Origin: Pseudomonadota bacterium
Lineage (GTDB): Bacteria > Myxococcota_A > Polyangia > Polyangiales > Polyangiaceae
Reading direction: 5' to 3'
Assembly (NCBI GenBank): GCA_023431345.1
Contig: JAEYWK010000141.1
Span: 1 to 7,558, forward strand
Length of the DNA: 7,558 nucleotides
The number at the start of each line of letters is the position of its first letter. The first letter of the stretch is position 1. Positions 1 to 6,182 of this stretch are shown piece after piece. The position numbers were made by a program, and so were the translations under genes. Below the pieces are notes generated by a model. That model did not search any database. It saw only the letters and a program-made list of their open reading frames with translations, and had not been told where the DNA came from.

Positions 1-502
1 GTGCAGGCGGCGCGCTGGCCGATGGAGCAGCAACCGGCGCGGCTGGCGCCACGGGAGCGCTCGGCGCAGCCGGCAGCGCGGCGGGCGGTCGCAACACGCC
101 ACCCGGCGGGGCGGCGCCGGGCCGATCGAGGGCCACATACATCGTTTGCACCGTCTGCCCGCAGCCCGCGTCGTCCGCGACCTCTATCGGCACCTCGTAA
201 GGCACGAGGCCGCGCCGCTCCACACGCAAGCGATACTTTCCCGCCGAGAGCGCAGCCTGGTAGCAGCTCGTCGCTTCCGTCTGCGATTTCCCCTCGATGA
301 ACGTCACCTTCGCATCGCACAGCTGCGTGCCCGTCAGCCGATCCGTCACGACGACGCTCACGCGATCGTAGCAAGTGAACGCGAGCGCCCCGGCCCCCAC
401 GAACACCACGCCCACCCCAACGCCCGCCACAGCCGCGCAGCCCGTCGTCAGCGCGGCGAGGGTCACAACGGCCCATTTCTTCCAAGAGCCCCGCTGCAAC
501 AT
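1..502 (-). CDS. Lipoprotein-like secreted or membrane-anchored protein, truncated at the window edge
   Basis: The minus strand is open from an ATG at 502 to the window edge, giving 167 codons with no stop, so the C-terminus lies outside. The start is constrained: an in-frame TAG sits four codons upstream. No good ribosome binding site is visible. The N-terminus has Lys8-Lys9, then a long hydrophobic stretch (about 10-42) containing L-T-T-G-C22, a near-lipobox, although Thr at -3 is unusual. This suggests a signal peptide II lipoprotein or a simple membrane anchor. Residues about 46-125 form a compact domain with four cysteines (44, 62, 80, 114) and a pattern reading as beta strands (VSVVVTD, GKYRLRVE, YEVPIEV). 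It resembles carboxypeptidase-regulatory-like or PEGA-type surface domains in general character only. From about 128 the chain becomes an Ala/Pro-rich linker. The function is unknown; export is an inference. Confidence 0.65.
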   Translation of the reverse strand, partial: MLQRGSWKKWAVVTLAALTTGCAAVAGVGVGVVFVGAGALAFTCYDRVSVVVTDRLTGTQLCDAKVTFIEGKSQTEATSCYQAALSAGKYRLRVERRGLVPYEVPIEVADDAGCGQTVQTMYVALDRPGAAPPGGVLRPPAALPAAPSAPVAPAAPVAAPSASAPPA

Positions 503-697
503 GCCGAGACGCTAGCACGCACCGCACCAGCCCCACCGTCACCGCTTTCCACGCCCGCGCCGCTGCCCCACCGCCAACCCCGTTGCCGCTCACCCCGCTC
601 ACCGTTGCGACCCTCCCTCACCGAACGGCCCCCCGACCTACGCCGCGCCTCATTTCAGAGCCGTTTTCAAGCCTCAAAACGACCTCGCCGTATCTCC
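503..697. other. C-rich intergenic spacer, no gene supported
   Basis: This is the spacer between the minus-strand lipoprotein-like gene and the tRNA promoter. Short plus-strand reading frames here have no start signal and low-complexity products, so I call no gene. By my count positions 521-640 hold 68 C and 21 G, a marked strand bias. The minus strand therefore carries several runs of three or four G. It probably contains the 5' untranslated region and promoter of the minus-strand gene, but I see no clear promoter hexamers for it. Confidence 0.5.
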
Positions 698-725
698 TTG
701 ACTCTCCGCGCTCTGTGACTATGTT
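698..725 (+). promoter_or_regulatory. Sigma-70-type promoter of the initiator tRNA
   Basis: TTGACT at 698-703 matches the -35 consensus in five of six positions. TATGTT at 720-725 matches the -10 consensus in four of six, and the spacer is 16 bp. Transcription would start near 732, about seven bases before the mature tRNA 5' end at 739, a plausible short leader for RNase P processing. The position directly ahead of a tRNA gene supports the call. Confidence 0.7.
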
Positions 726-738
726 CCCGCCCAACTGA

Positions 739-812
<74 letters not shown>

Positions 813-821
813 CCCGGAAAG

Positions 822-848
822 GCCCTGTGAAAACAGGGCTTTTGTTTT
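822..848 (+). terminator. Rho-independent terminator of the tRNA-fMet gene
   Basis: A 7-bp perfect stem, GCCCTGT (822-828) with ACAGGGC (833-839), closes a GAAA tetraloop. TTTTGTTTT (840-848) follows. The stem can be extended by pairing the upstream AAAG with the first Ts. It begins ten bases after the tRNA discriminator base. Confidence 0.9.
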
Positions 849-893
849 GTCGACCGCGCTTTGGGTTGCGACTCGCTTTCGGGCGACCGCGCC

Positions 894-1454
894 CTAAACC
901 GACCACAAGTCCGCGAGCCTGAGCTCGAGAGATTCGAAGGGCTCGCACTGCACGACGACGTCACCGCGCCACACGTCGACGATGCGGTAGCCGGGACCGT
1001 CGAGCCGCAGGACTTCGAGTGTCTGAAGCAACGGGTCGACAAGCCAAACGTGCCCGACCTTCTCCCTGGCATAGATCGGCACCTTGACCGCTCGATCGGT
1101 TGACGCGGTAGAGGGTGACAGGACCTCGCAGACCCAGTCCGGCGCGAGCTCGAACGCGCTGGCGGTCGGGAGCGCGGGCATGCGTTGGCGACGCCAACCC
1201 CCGATGTCCGGCACGAGCACGTCACCATGCAGGTGAAGCTCCGGCTCGTTCAAGATAATCCAGCCCCCAGGACCACCTCGCCCGCGATGGAACGGCCCGT
1301 ATAGCTCGCCCGACAGGCTCGACGCCGCCTGGGCGTGTGGTGGTGCTGGGCGCGGACTCAAGACGAGGTCGCCGCTCAGGATCTCGCCGACCAAATGATC
1401 AGGAACGCTGCGAAGGTCGTCAAGGGTGGCACGTCGCCGTGCGGGGTCGGCCAT
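894..1454 (-). CDS. Uma2-family protein (DUF820), putative PD-(D/E)XK nuclease
   Basis: The gene encodes 186 aa, the usual full length for this family. The ATG at 1454 has an AAAGAG-like ribosome binding site about two bases further upstream than the start's GCC. Recognisable family segments in order are an N-terminal ARRRATLDDL with a VGEILSGDL strand, PRPAPPH (35-40) leading into the first helix, GPGGWIILNEPEL (61-73), DVLVPDIGGWRR (78-89), then PDWVCEVLSPST (105-116), K124, and YAREKVGHVWLVDP (128-141). E70/E72, D83, E110 and K124 sit where the acidic and basic residues of the PD-(D/E)XK fold are expected, so the protein appears intact. Uma2 proteins are predicted endonucleases. They are often multicopy in myxobacteria, cyanobacteria and Deinococcota, and no substrate is established. 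The gene is monocistronic and converges on the tRNA terminator. Family confidence is high; biological role is unknown. Confidence 0.93.
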   Translation of the reverse strand: MADPARRRATLDDLRSVPDHLVGEILSGDLVLSPRPAPPHAQAASSLSGELYGPFHRGRGGPGGWIILNEPELHLHGDVLVPDIGGWRRQRMPALPTASAFELAPDWVCEVLSPSTASTDRAVKVPIYAREKVGHVWLVDPLLQTLEVLRLDGPGYRIVDVWRGDVVVQCEPFESLELRLADLWSV

Positions 1455-1546
1455 GGCTCTTTCAGTCTAGCAGGCGGTCGCCTGAGGCTGCGAGCTTGCG
1501 AAGCGCGGCCGCCCCTACCAGTCGCCTGCTACCGCCTCCGCCTCCG

Positions 1547-1597
1547 CGAACGGCACACCTCGGTAACCCCTTGGAATTGCTGGGCAGAAGAGTCGAG
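1547..1597. repeat. Dispersed imperfect repeat, copy 1
   Basis: This 51-base stretch aligns with 6103-6157 at 42 of 51 positions with one 4-base gap. The last part (GGAATTG, TGGGCAG, AGTCGAG blocks) is best conserved. It lies in a spacer between two minus-strand genes and is followed 20 bases later by a hairpin with a T-rich tail. Read on the plus strand, both copies give a similar short peptide containing ELLGR-[RK]-VEL, and several differences are synonymous, so it may be a remnant of a coding sequence. No intact gene surrounds it. Confidence 0.6.
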
Positions 1598-1617
1598 CTA
1601 CCGCACGACCCGGAATG

Positions 1618-1643
1618 GCGCTGTGAAAGCAGGGCTTTCGTTT
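1618..1643 (+). terminator. Degenerate terminator-like hairpin resembling the tRNA-fMet terminator
   Basis: GCGCTGT (1618-1624) can pair with GCAGGGC (1629-1635) around a GAAA loop, with one G-G mismatch and one G-T pair. TTTCGTTT follows. The segment 1608-1644 matches 812-848, just after the tRNA, at 32 of 37 positions. The T-rich side is on the plus strand, yet no plus-strand gene lies upstream of it, so it may be a relic. Activity is uncertain because of the mismatch and interrupted T tract. Confidence 0.45.
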
Positions 1644-1664
1644 GCTGGGCCTCCTTTGCAGGGC

Positions 1665-2747
1665 TCACGGCTCCGTCGAGCCGAGCGCGTATTCCCGTTC
1701 GACGATGGCGGCAACGTCAGGCCCTTTCAGGTAGGGGGCGATCCAACGCACGCGCTGATCTTGCCAGCTGCCATGTGGGCGACGCCAATGGCCGCGCACC
1801 CAGAAACGTTTGACGATGGTCGTACCAGTTCGCGTCCCGGCCTGCGCTTCAGCGGCTTGCCCGGGGCCGATCGGGATGCGGCCAGGCAAGTAGTAGACGC
1901 CATCACCGCTGAGAACTGCGCGAGTGGGGGAGAGCGCTGGTGGCGCGGGGTTGCGCCATTCCTTTCGGTAGTCGGCGCTGGTGGTGTACAGGACGGCGTT
2001 GACCACCAGTTTCAGTAGCTCGCCCATCTCGGGATCTCGGAACAGTTCGTCCGTGGAGAGTTCTGGGTGGCTATCCAGAATCTCGTCGAGGTTGCGCTTC
2101 CCGTCAGTCAGCACGCTGCGGCTAATCAGGTAAGGCCACTCGCCGTCGTAGGCGTCTGCGAGGAACACAAAGTCGAATCCGGGTTCGGCATCGTTGTGTG
2201 AGGGAAAGGCATACACCGTTAGCGTTCGGTAAAGCGCTTGTACGGCAGCATGGCGGTGGATCAAGGCCCTGGCGCGCTCGAGCGTTAGCGCGTCGTTGAA
2301 GACGAAGGCGCAGGCCTCGAACGGCAGCTGCAGCACGTCTCCGGGAATATCCAGGTTGGTTTGCACCAGTGCTTCGGCCAGGTCTGCACTCACCCAGAAG
2401 GTCTTCCTGCCGGCCAGCTCGTGGTTGGCTGCGGCCGCAAGGTGGGTGCACAACTGCTGCGTCTCCATGAGCGCGTCCTCAGCGGTCCACCCATAGACCT
2501 GCCGCACCATCGCGTGGCGCTGGTGCAGCATGGACTCCACGGCGGGCAGTGCGAGGTCGTCTTCCGACACCAGGCGAGCCGGAGCGCCGGGAGGAACCCG
2601 CAGGCTTTCGCTCAGGGCAGCAGCGGCTGCCCGGAATGCGGGGATAGCCAACATCGATTCGTGCCCGAGTCGCGGAGGATGCAGCGCGAAGCGTTTTTGC
2701 TTTTGCTCCCGCTTGCGTCGCTGCTTGTCGTCGCGCTTCTTAGCCAT
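1665..2747 (-). CDS. AcrVA2-like domain protein (putative)
   Basis: The gene encodes 360 aa. I chose the ATG at 2747 because GAGGTG lies five to six bases upstream; an in-frame ATG at 2810 would add 21 residues but lacks such a signal. Residues 1-20 are a strongly basic tail (MAKKRDDKQRRKREQKQKRF), suggesting RNA, DNA or ribosome contact. The C-terminal region carries RGHWRR (318-323) followed by a Trp and VRWIAPYLKG (333-342). This matches the closing pattern I recall for the anti-CRISPR AcrVA2 (RRGHWH, W, VRW.P). Further correspondences from memory are DIPGDVLQLPFEACAFVF (133-150), PYLISRSVLTDG with LDEILD (205-225), and LLKLVVNAVLYTT (244-256). AcrVA2 lowers Cas12a production by acting on its nascent chain and mRNA; relatives occur on chromosomes with no known role, so an anti-CRISPR function is not implied. 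It lies 84 bp downstream of the 726-aa gene, probably cotranscribed. It could instead be an unrelated family sharing the C-terminal motif. Confidence 0.6.
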   Translation of the reverse strand: MAKKRDDKQRRKREQKQKRFALHPPRLGHESMLAIPAFRAAAAALSESLRVPPGAPARLVSEDDLALPAVESMLHQRHAMVRQVYGWTAEDALMETQQLCTHLAAAANHELAGRKTFWVSADLAEALVQTNLDIPGDVLQLPFEACAFVFNDALTLERARALIHRHAAVQALYRTLTVYAFPSHNDAEPGFDFVFLADAYDGEWPYLISRSVLTDGKRNLDEILDSHPELSTDELFRDPEMGELLKLVVNAVLYTTSADYRKEWRNPAPPALSPTRAVLSGDGVYYLPGRIPIGPGQAAEAQAGTRTGTTIVKRFWVRGHWRRPHGSWQDQRVRWIAPYLKGPDVAAIVEREYALGSTEP

Positions 2748-2750
2748 TGT

Positions 2751-2756
2751 CACCTC
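2751..2756 (-). promoter_or_regulatory. Ribosome binding site setting the start of the AcrVA2-like gene
   Basis: The minus strand reads GAGGTG here, four bases before the ATG at 2747. It favours the 360-aa start over the longer in-frame alternative at 2810. Confidence 0.7.
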
Positions 2757-2831
2757 TTCCGTTTGGTCGATTCTTGACGGTGCGTGGCACGGAGGCTCCA
2801 GACGGCGCAAGTCGCTGGGGTGCGCTTGTCG

Positions 2832-5012
2832 CTACCGAGGCGGATCCGTCTCGAGCCCCTGGAAGGGCAAAGCGAGGTCTTGCCAGAGGGGACGCAGGTC
2901 GATTCCTGCGAGCTGCGGATTGCTTTTGAGGATGCGCTCTTGTTCCCTGAGCCAACTGACGGCATCGGGGCGGCCCTTCACGGTGCGGGCGAGCTGACGT
3001 AGGGTCTTGCCTTTGAATTGGGGAATGGGTTCGTTCAGCGTCGAACGGAGCTTGGTCAGCACGGCGTCGTGGAATTGAGCCGCGATCTCGGGCGGGAGCG
3101 CGACCGGCGAATGGTTTTGGTGCGCACGTACAGCTTGCCCGACGTCTTGGTGCGCTTCCAGGCTGCGCTCGATGGTTTCACCGAGCAAGGCCTCGACGAG
3201 TTGCTGTGCGGCTTGCAGGCGATTGCGCGAATTGACGCGAACTCTGAGCCTCCCGCCGCTAACCTCGATGTGCGCGAGCGATGTGCCTCGATCGTCGACC
3301 CAGCTGTAGCTGCCGTCGCCGCTTTTCTCGAGCTCTCGGTCTAGAATGCCCACGACCCGTGCGCGATCCCGAATTCGGTAGTGACCGGTTACCAGCTCGA
3401 GCGGGTCACCGCTGGTGTTCACAAGCTCGGGTAGCGGCGGGTGCGCGCGGAGCTCGAGGATGCCGGCGATGAGCGGTAGCGGCAGCTCGGCGGCGCTTTG
3501 CTTCCATGCTTGCTCGTTTGCCAACGGCGGCATAGCGCTTCGAAGTTCTTCGATGAGTGACATGAGGTGCGGCGCCACGAAAGCCGGTACGTGCGCAAGT
3601 CCCCCCTCGAGCGTGATGGCGCCGGTGGCGTCTTTGCAGAGCCATCCCAAGATGAGATCACCCAATGCCAGCTGGCGTGTCGCCGAACGCTCGCTGATCT
3701 GAAGCTCTTGGCGGCGAAGCAGATCGAATGCCTCGAGCCCCTTGTCCAAATGAATGCGATCGACGCGAAAGACGCTGAACCAGCCGTTCTTGAGGTGCTC
3801 GATGAACGACCGCGCTTCGGGATGGAGCGCCACGGCGCCGGTTGATCGCTCGAAGCGGGTGAGCACGGTCGTGCCGTCCTTCGCGCGAAGTCCAAAAGAT
3901 GCGTAAGCAGCAAGCAGGTTTTGCTCGTTCGGGGAGAGCTGTGGCTCCGCGCCGTCGGCAAGCCGCCGCAACTCTCGCAAGGCCAGGTCGAACAAGCCCT
4001 CCTTCATCGCGGTGCGCAGTAGCGCTTGCCGGAACGCCAACTGGGGCGGTAGGTCTGGCTCGGGGGCGTCTCGATACTCCGCCGAATGGGGCAGGAGCTC
4101 CGGCCGATCCGGGACACCCGCTAGGAAAACGATGCCGCGCCGTTCTCCGGCATAGGCGTCCATGACGTAGTCGAACCAGTGGCGAGCCGACAGACCGAAC
4201 TGCAGGTAGCGTTGGATGACTGCTTCTGGCTCGTTGCGAGCTGCTTTGGCCTTCTCCTTCTGGCGTCTTCTGGCCTGCTCCTTGCTGCTCAGTTTGCTTG
4301 CCTTGGGCGGCGCAGAAGTAGTGCCAGGAATCTGCTGCTGGGCGACGACGCGGGCAAAGTGATCGAGCCAATCTTGCTCGCTCGCCTTGAGTAGATAGGG
4401 CGAGTCCGCGATGAAATGTTCGCCACCGAAGGAGAGGACGCGCATCAGGCCGAAATCCCCAGGGCGTAGAAACGGGCCCGTGAGTCGTACGCTGAGCGCG
4501 GCGCCGCCGCGCACGGGCTCGAGGTCGGCGCGGTGGTCGCCGGTGCTCTTCACGCGGTAGAGCTCGAACCTAGCGTCGGCCAAGCTTTGGGCCATGGCCT
4601 GAAGGCGAGCTCGTGACGGGTCACGCTGGAGCAAGCGTGCGAGAACGGAGTGCGGGGTCTCGTTGCCGATGCCCTGGGGGACAGAGCCCAGGACGAACTG
4701 CATCGAAAACGAGTCGTAGACGGGGCTCTGGGGCGGCCCGCCTGGCATGTACTCGTCTTCGACCTGCTCGTGAAAGCGAGCCAAGTTGTGGAATGGCGGG
4801 GCGCCGAGCAGCTGGGCGGCGGCGCGCACGACGACGCAGTAGTGGCCGAAGAAAGGTTTGACTTCTGCAGGCAGCTCCGCTTCGCCCGATGGCGCGCCCG
4901 TGCGATGCTCGCGCAGGATTTCGTCGATGGCGCCAGGCGGGAACAGCGCATCCAGCGGGACGGCGCGTGCGAGCTGCGCTGCGATGGGGGCCAAGGTCGT
5001 AACGGTCGCCAT
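2832..5012 (-). CDS. Large two-part protein of unknown function
   Basis: The gene encodes 726 aa from the ATG at 5012; only a weak AGG lies about ten bases upstream. I do not recognise a named family. The N-terminal part (about 1-225) looks folded and includes AEVKPFFGHYCVVVRAAAQL (49-68), an aromatic-rich segment 95-115, and FGLMRVLSFGGEHFIADSPYL (187-207). A Lys/Arg/Ala-rich linker (239-260) joins it to a second part (about 262-726). That part begins with YLQFGLSARHWFDYVMDAY (269-287) and has a beta-like segment WFSVFRVD to LALGDLILGWL (411-457). It continues with DDRGTSLAHIEVSGGRLRV and RVNSRNR (573-598), and ends with NEPIPQFKGKTLRQLARTVKGR (660-681). The last two patterns (I-x-x-x-x-GRL, then EPIP--GKT-R--AR---GR) recur, as I recall, in uncharacterised bacterial proteins, some with SEC-C motifs, but no SEC-C cysteines are present. 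No transmembrane segment is evident. It is the first gene of a likely operon with the AcrVA2-like gene. Confidence 0.85.
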   Translation of the reverse strand: MATVTTLAPIAAQLARAVPLDALFPPGAIDEILREHRTGAPSGEAELPAEVKPFFGHYCVVVRAAAQLLGAPPFHNLARFHEQVEDEYMPGGPPQSPVYDSFSMQFVLGSVPQGIGNETPHSVLARLLQRDPSRARLQAMAQSLADARFELYRVKSTGDHRADLEPVRGGAALSVRLTGPFLRPGDFGLMRVLSFGGEHFIADSPYLLKASEQDWLDHFARVVAQQQIPGTTSAPPKASKLSSKEQARRRQKEKAKAARNEPEAVIQRYLQFGLSARHWFDYVMDAYAGERRGIVFLAGVPDRPELLPHSAEYRDAPEPDLPPQLAFRQALLRTAMKEGLFDLALRELRRLADGAEPQLSPNEQNLLAAYASFGLRAKDGTTVLTRFERSTGAVALHPEARSFIEHLKNGWFSVFRVDRIHLDKGLEAFDLLRRQELQISERSATRQLALGDLILGWLCKDATGAITLEGGLAHVPAFVAPHLMSLIEELRSAMPPLANEQAWKQSAAELPLPLIAGILELRAHPPLPELVNTSGDPLELVTGHYRIRDRARVVGILDRELEKSGDGSYSWVDDRGTSLAHIEVSGGRLRVRVNSRNRLQAAQQLVEALLGETIERSLEAHQDVGQAVRAHQNHSPVALPPEIAAQFHDAVLTKLRSTLNEPIPQFKGKTLRQLARTVKGRPDAVSWLREQERILKSNPQLAGIDLRPLWQDLALPFQGLETDPPR

Positions 5013-5054
5013 TCGCGTCGCCTACCACAGCGTTCGACCGGCGCCGATGCTAAG
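5013..5054. promoter_or_regulatory. Very short divergent intergenic region
   Basis: Only 42 bases separate the divergent starts at 5012 (minus) and 5055 (plus). No convincing -35/-10 pair is visible for either direction; TAAGAT at 5051-5056 overlaps the plus-strand start. At least one promoter probably lies inside the opposite coding region, or one start is further downstream than called. Confidence 0.4.
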
Positions 5055-5567
5055 ATGCCGCCAATGTCTGGCGACTCCGAAAAGCGCAGAGCCGAGCGAC
5101 TCATCGCGGCGCGACGCAAGGAACTTGCCACGTTGGATGACGAATTTTTCGCAGAGGTGGTCGGGGTGGCTCAGGCGATCGATGCACTGCGCAAGGCGTT
5201 AAGCGAACTCAGCTCGGCGCTCGACGCGCGTCAGTACGAGAAAGCCTCAGCGCTGGGGTACGAGGAGGTGGCGTCGGAGTTTGTATTCTTGCAGCGGACG
5301 CTCGGCGGCTTGCAGGGCGCGTGCCTACACAAGGAGGGGCTTGTGCAGAAGCTCGCGTTCGCGCTGCGCTGTCCCTACGAAGATGTCCTGCCAAAGGTCG
5401 ACGCCCTGCTCGCATCCGCGCGGCCAATCGATCGAAAAAAGCGCATTGCAAACAGGAAGAAGGCCGCCCCGCGGATCCGCGCCGCCATGGAGGCGCTGAC
5501 CAAGAAGTTCGGTAACGAGGCCGAGACGCGGACGGTTCGCCCTCGCCGGCGTCAGGGGCCAACATGA
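5055..5567 (+). CDS. Helical protein of unknown function, first gene of the BrnT operon
   Basis: The gene encodes 170 aa from the ATG at 5055; a second in-frame ATG at 5064 would give 167 aa, and neither has a strong ribosome binding site. I do not recognise the family. The sequence is almost entirely alpha-helical in character. A charged N-terminus (EKRRAERLIAARRKEL) leads into heptad-like hydrophobic spacing across roughly residues 20-85, suggesting a coiled coil. A middle segment contains Cys in GGLQGACLHKEG and in ALRCPYEDVLPKVDALL. The last 45 residues are very basic (DRKKRIANRKKAAPR, RPRRRQGPT), compatible with nucleic-acid binding. Its stop codon overlaps the ATG of the BrnT gene by four bases (ATGA, 5564-5567), so the two are translationally coupled. 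It may be an accessory or regulatory component of the toxin-antitoxin unit, or an unrelated passenger. Confidence 0.75.
   Translation: MPPMSGDSEKRRAERLIAARRKELATLDDEFFAEVVGVAQAIDALRKALSELSSALDARQYEKASALGYEEVASEFVFLQRTLGGLQGACLHKEGLVQKLAFALRCPYEDVLPKVDALLASARPIDRKKRIANRKKAAPRIRAAMEALTKKFGNEAETRTVRPRRRQGPT
5554..5558 (+). promoter_or_regulatory. Ribosome binding site of the BrnT-family gene
   Basis: AGGGG at 5554-5558 lies five bases before the ATG at 5564, inside the end of the preceding gene. It fixes the start of the BrnT-family protein and provides initiation in addition to coupling through the ATGA overlap. Confidence 0.65.
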
Positions 5568-5848
5568 CCACCTTCCGCTTTGGCGACTTCGAATGGGACG
5601 AGGCGAAGGCGCGCGCCAACCTGCGGAAGCACGGCGTATCGTTCAGCGAGGCGGCGACGTGCTTTCTTGACCCCGAAGCTTTCACGGCCCCGGACAAGGA
5701 CTATCCCGACCGATTCGTGCTGATTGGTCTCTCACGCCAGCTTCGGGTACTCTTCGTGGTGTCCGCCGAGGCCGGAGACCGCATCCGAATCATCACCGCC
5801 CGGAAGGCTTCACCCGCCCAGCGCAAGGTCTACGAAAATGGCCCGTAA
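5564..5848 (+). CDS. brnT: BrnT-family ribonuclease toxin
   Basis: The gene encodes 94 aa, the normal BrnT length. Signature residues in order are FEWDEAKARANLRKHGVSFSEA (9-30, with the hallmark E10-W11-D12, N19, K22-H23-G24-V25), the FLDP turn (34-37), R50 in DRFVLIGLS (49-57), RVLFVVS (61-67), and the C-terminal GDRIRIITARKAS (71-83) followed by R87 and Y90. BrnT toxins are small RelE-fold RNases that cut RNA and stop translation. They are normally neutralised by a BrnA antitoxin encoded just downstream, and the complex represses its own promoter. All family positions I know are kept, so the toxin looks intact. It overlaps the upstream gene by 4 bases and the downstream small gene by 11 bases. 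The assignment is strong; the partner is unusual. Confidence 0.95.
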   Translation: MTTFRFGDFEWDEAKARANLRKHGVSFSEAATCFLDPEAFTAPDKDYPDRFVLIGLSRQLRVLFVVSAEAGDRIRIITARKASPAQRKVYENGP

Positions 5849-6050
5849 GAACGAAACCGATCTCAGTCGCTACGATTTGACCCGCGGCACCCGCGGCAAG
5901 TATTTCGAAAGGGCCCGGCGTTCGTTCGAGACCATCATCGTGGACAAGAAGGTGGCTGCGACGCTCGGCGGCGCAGAAGGTGTTACGGCGCTGCTAGAAG
6001 CGTTGGCGAAGTCGCTCGGGCAGACGAGAAAGAAGCGGCGGGCGGCGTAG
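5838..6050 (+). CDS. Putative antitoxin of the BrnT toxin (not BrnA-like)
   Basis: The gene encodes 70 aa. The ATG at 5838 lies inside the end of the BrnT gene (11-base overlap in another frame), indicating coupled translation; the ribosome binding site is weak. The N-terminus is charged (MARKNETDLSRYDL), followed by TRGTRGKYFERARRSFETIIVDKKVAATL and a helical end (AEGVTALLEALAKSL), then a basic tail (RKKRRAA). The RGKY-x-E-x-(R/A)R start followed by a short strand and VA-x-x-(L/F) resembles a class of small proteins found beside toxin genes, as I recall. It lacks the BrnA pattern of an IRLD-DV strand and GYQTRIN ribbon-helix-helix segment. The position directly after BrnT is the main argument for antitoxin function; DNA binding and autoregulation are inferred. 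It might bind the toxin without being a classical repressor. Confidence 0.75.
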   Translation: MARKNETDLSRYDLTRGTRGKYFERARRSFETIIVDKKVAATLGGAEGVTALLEALAKSLGQTRKKRRAA

Positions 6051-6102
6051 CCGCTGCGGCTGACGCTACCCAGCTACCTCCACCCAATCACAGTCGACTC
6101 CT

Positions 6103-6157
6103 CGAACGGCAGCCACACCTCCGCAAGCTCGAGGAATTGTTGGGCAGGAAAGTCGAG
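6103..6157. repeat. Dispersed imperfect repeat, copy 2
   Basis: This 55-base stretch is the partner of 1547-1597 (42 of 51 aligned positions identical, one 4-base gap). As at copy 1, a hairpin with a T tract on the plus strand follows, here 25 bases later. It lies 52 bases after the end of the small putative antitoxin gene. The plus-strand reading contains LEELLGRKVEL, similar to the ELLGRRVEL of copy 1. The ends CTCGA and TCGAG could form a short 5-bp stem here, but that pairing is not kept in copy 1. Confidence 0.6.
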
Positions 6158-6182
6158 TTGCGGGCCCGCGCAACTGAAGAAA

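Noticed and set aside
146..718. Plus-strand open frame of 190 codons across the lipoprotein gene and its spacer
   Set aside because: It is antisense to the minus-strand gene with signal sequence, is rich in Arg/Pro/His as expected for a shadow frame, and runs into the tRNA promoter.
1547..1644. Repeat copy 1 plus hairpin as a decayed tRNA gene
   Set aside because: The downstream part matches the flank of tRNA-fMet, but I could not fold a D-arm, anticodon arm or T-arm in the upstream part.
1335..2018. Plus-strand open frames of 227 and 158 codons
   Set aside because: They lie across the start of the Uma2 gene, the spacer and the end of the AcrVA2-like gene, with no motif and no start signal.
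2832..5012. SEC-C or SWIM zinc-binding domain in the 726-aa protein
   Set aside because: The C-terminal patterns recall proteins with such motifs, but the necessary clustered cysteines and histidines are absent.
4650..5054. Long N-terminal extension of the 170-aa gene (305-codon frame)
   Set aside because: The extension is antisense to the 726-aa gene and has a composition unlike the rest. The sensible start is the ATG at 5055 or 5064.
5724..5837. Upstream extension of the 70-aa putative antitoxin
   Set aside because: The extension would lie inside the BrnT coding region in another frame and is Ser/Pro/Arg-rich. The ATG at 5838 gives a compact protein with a normal N-terminus.
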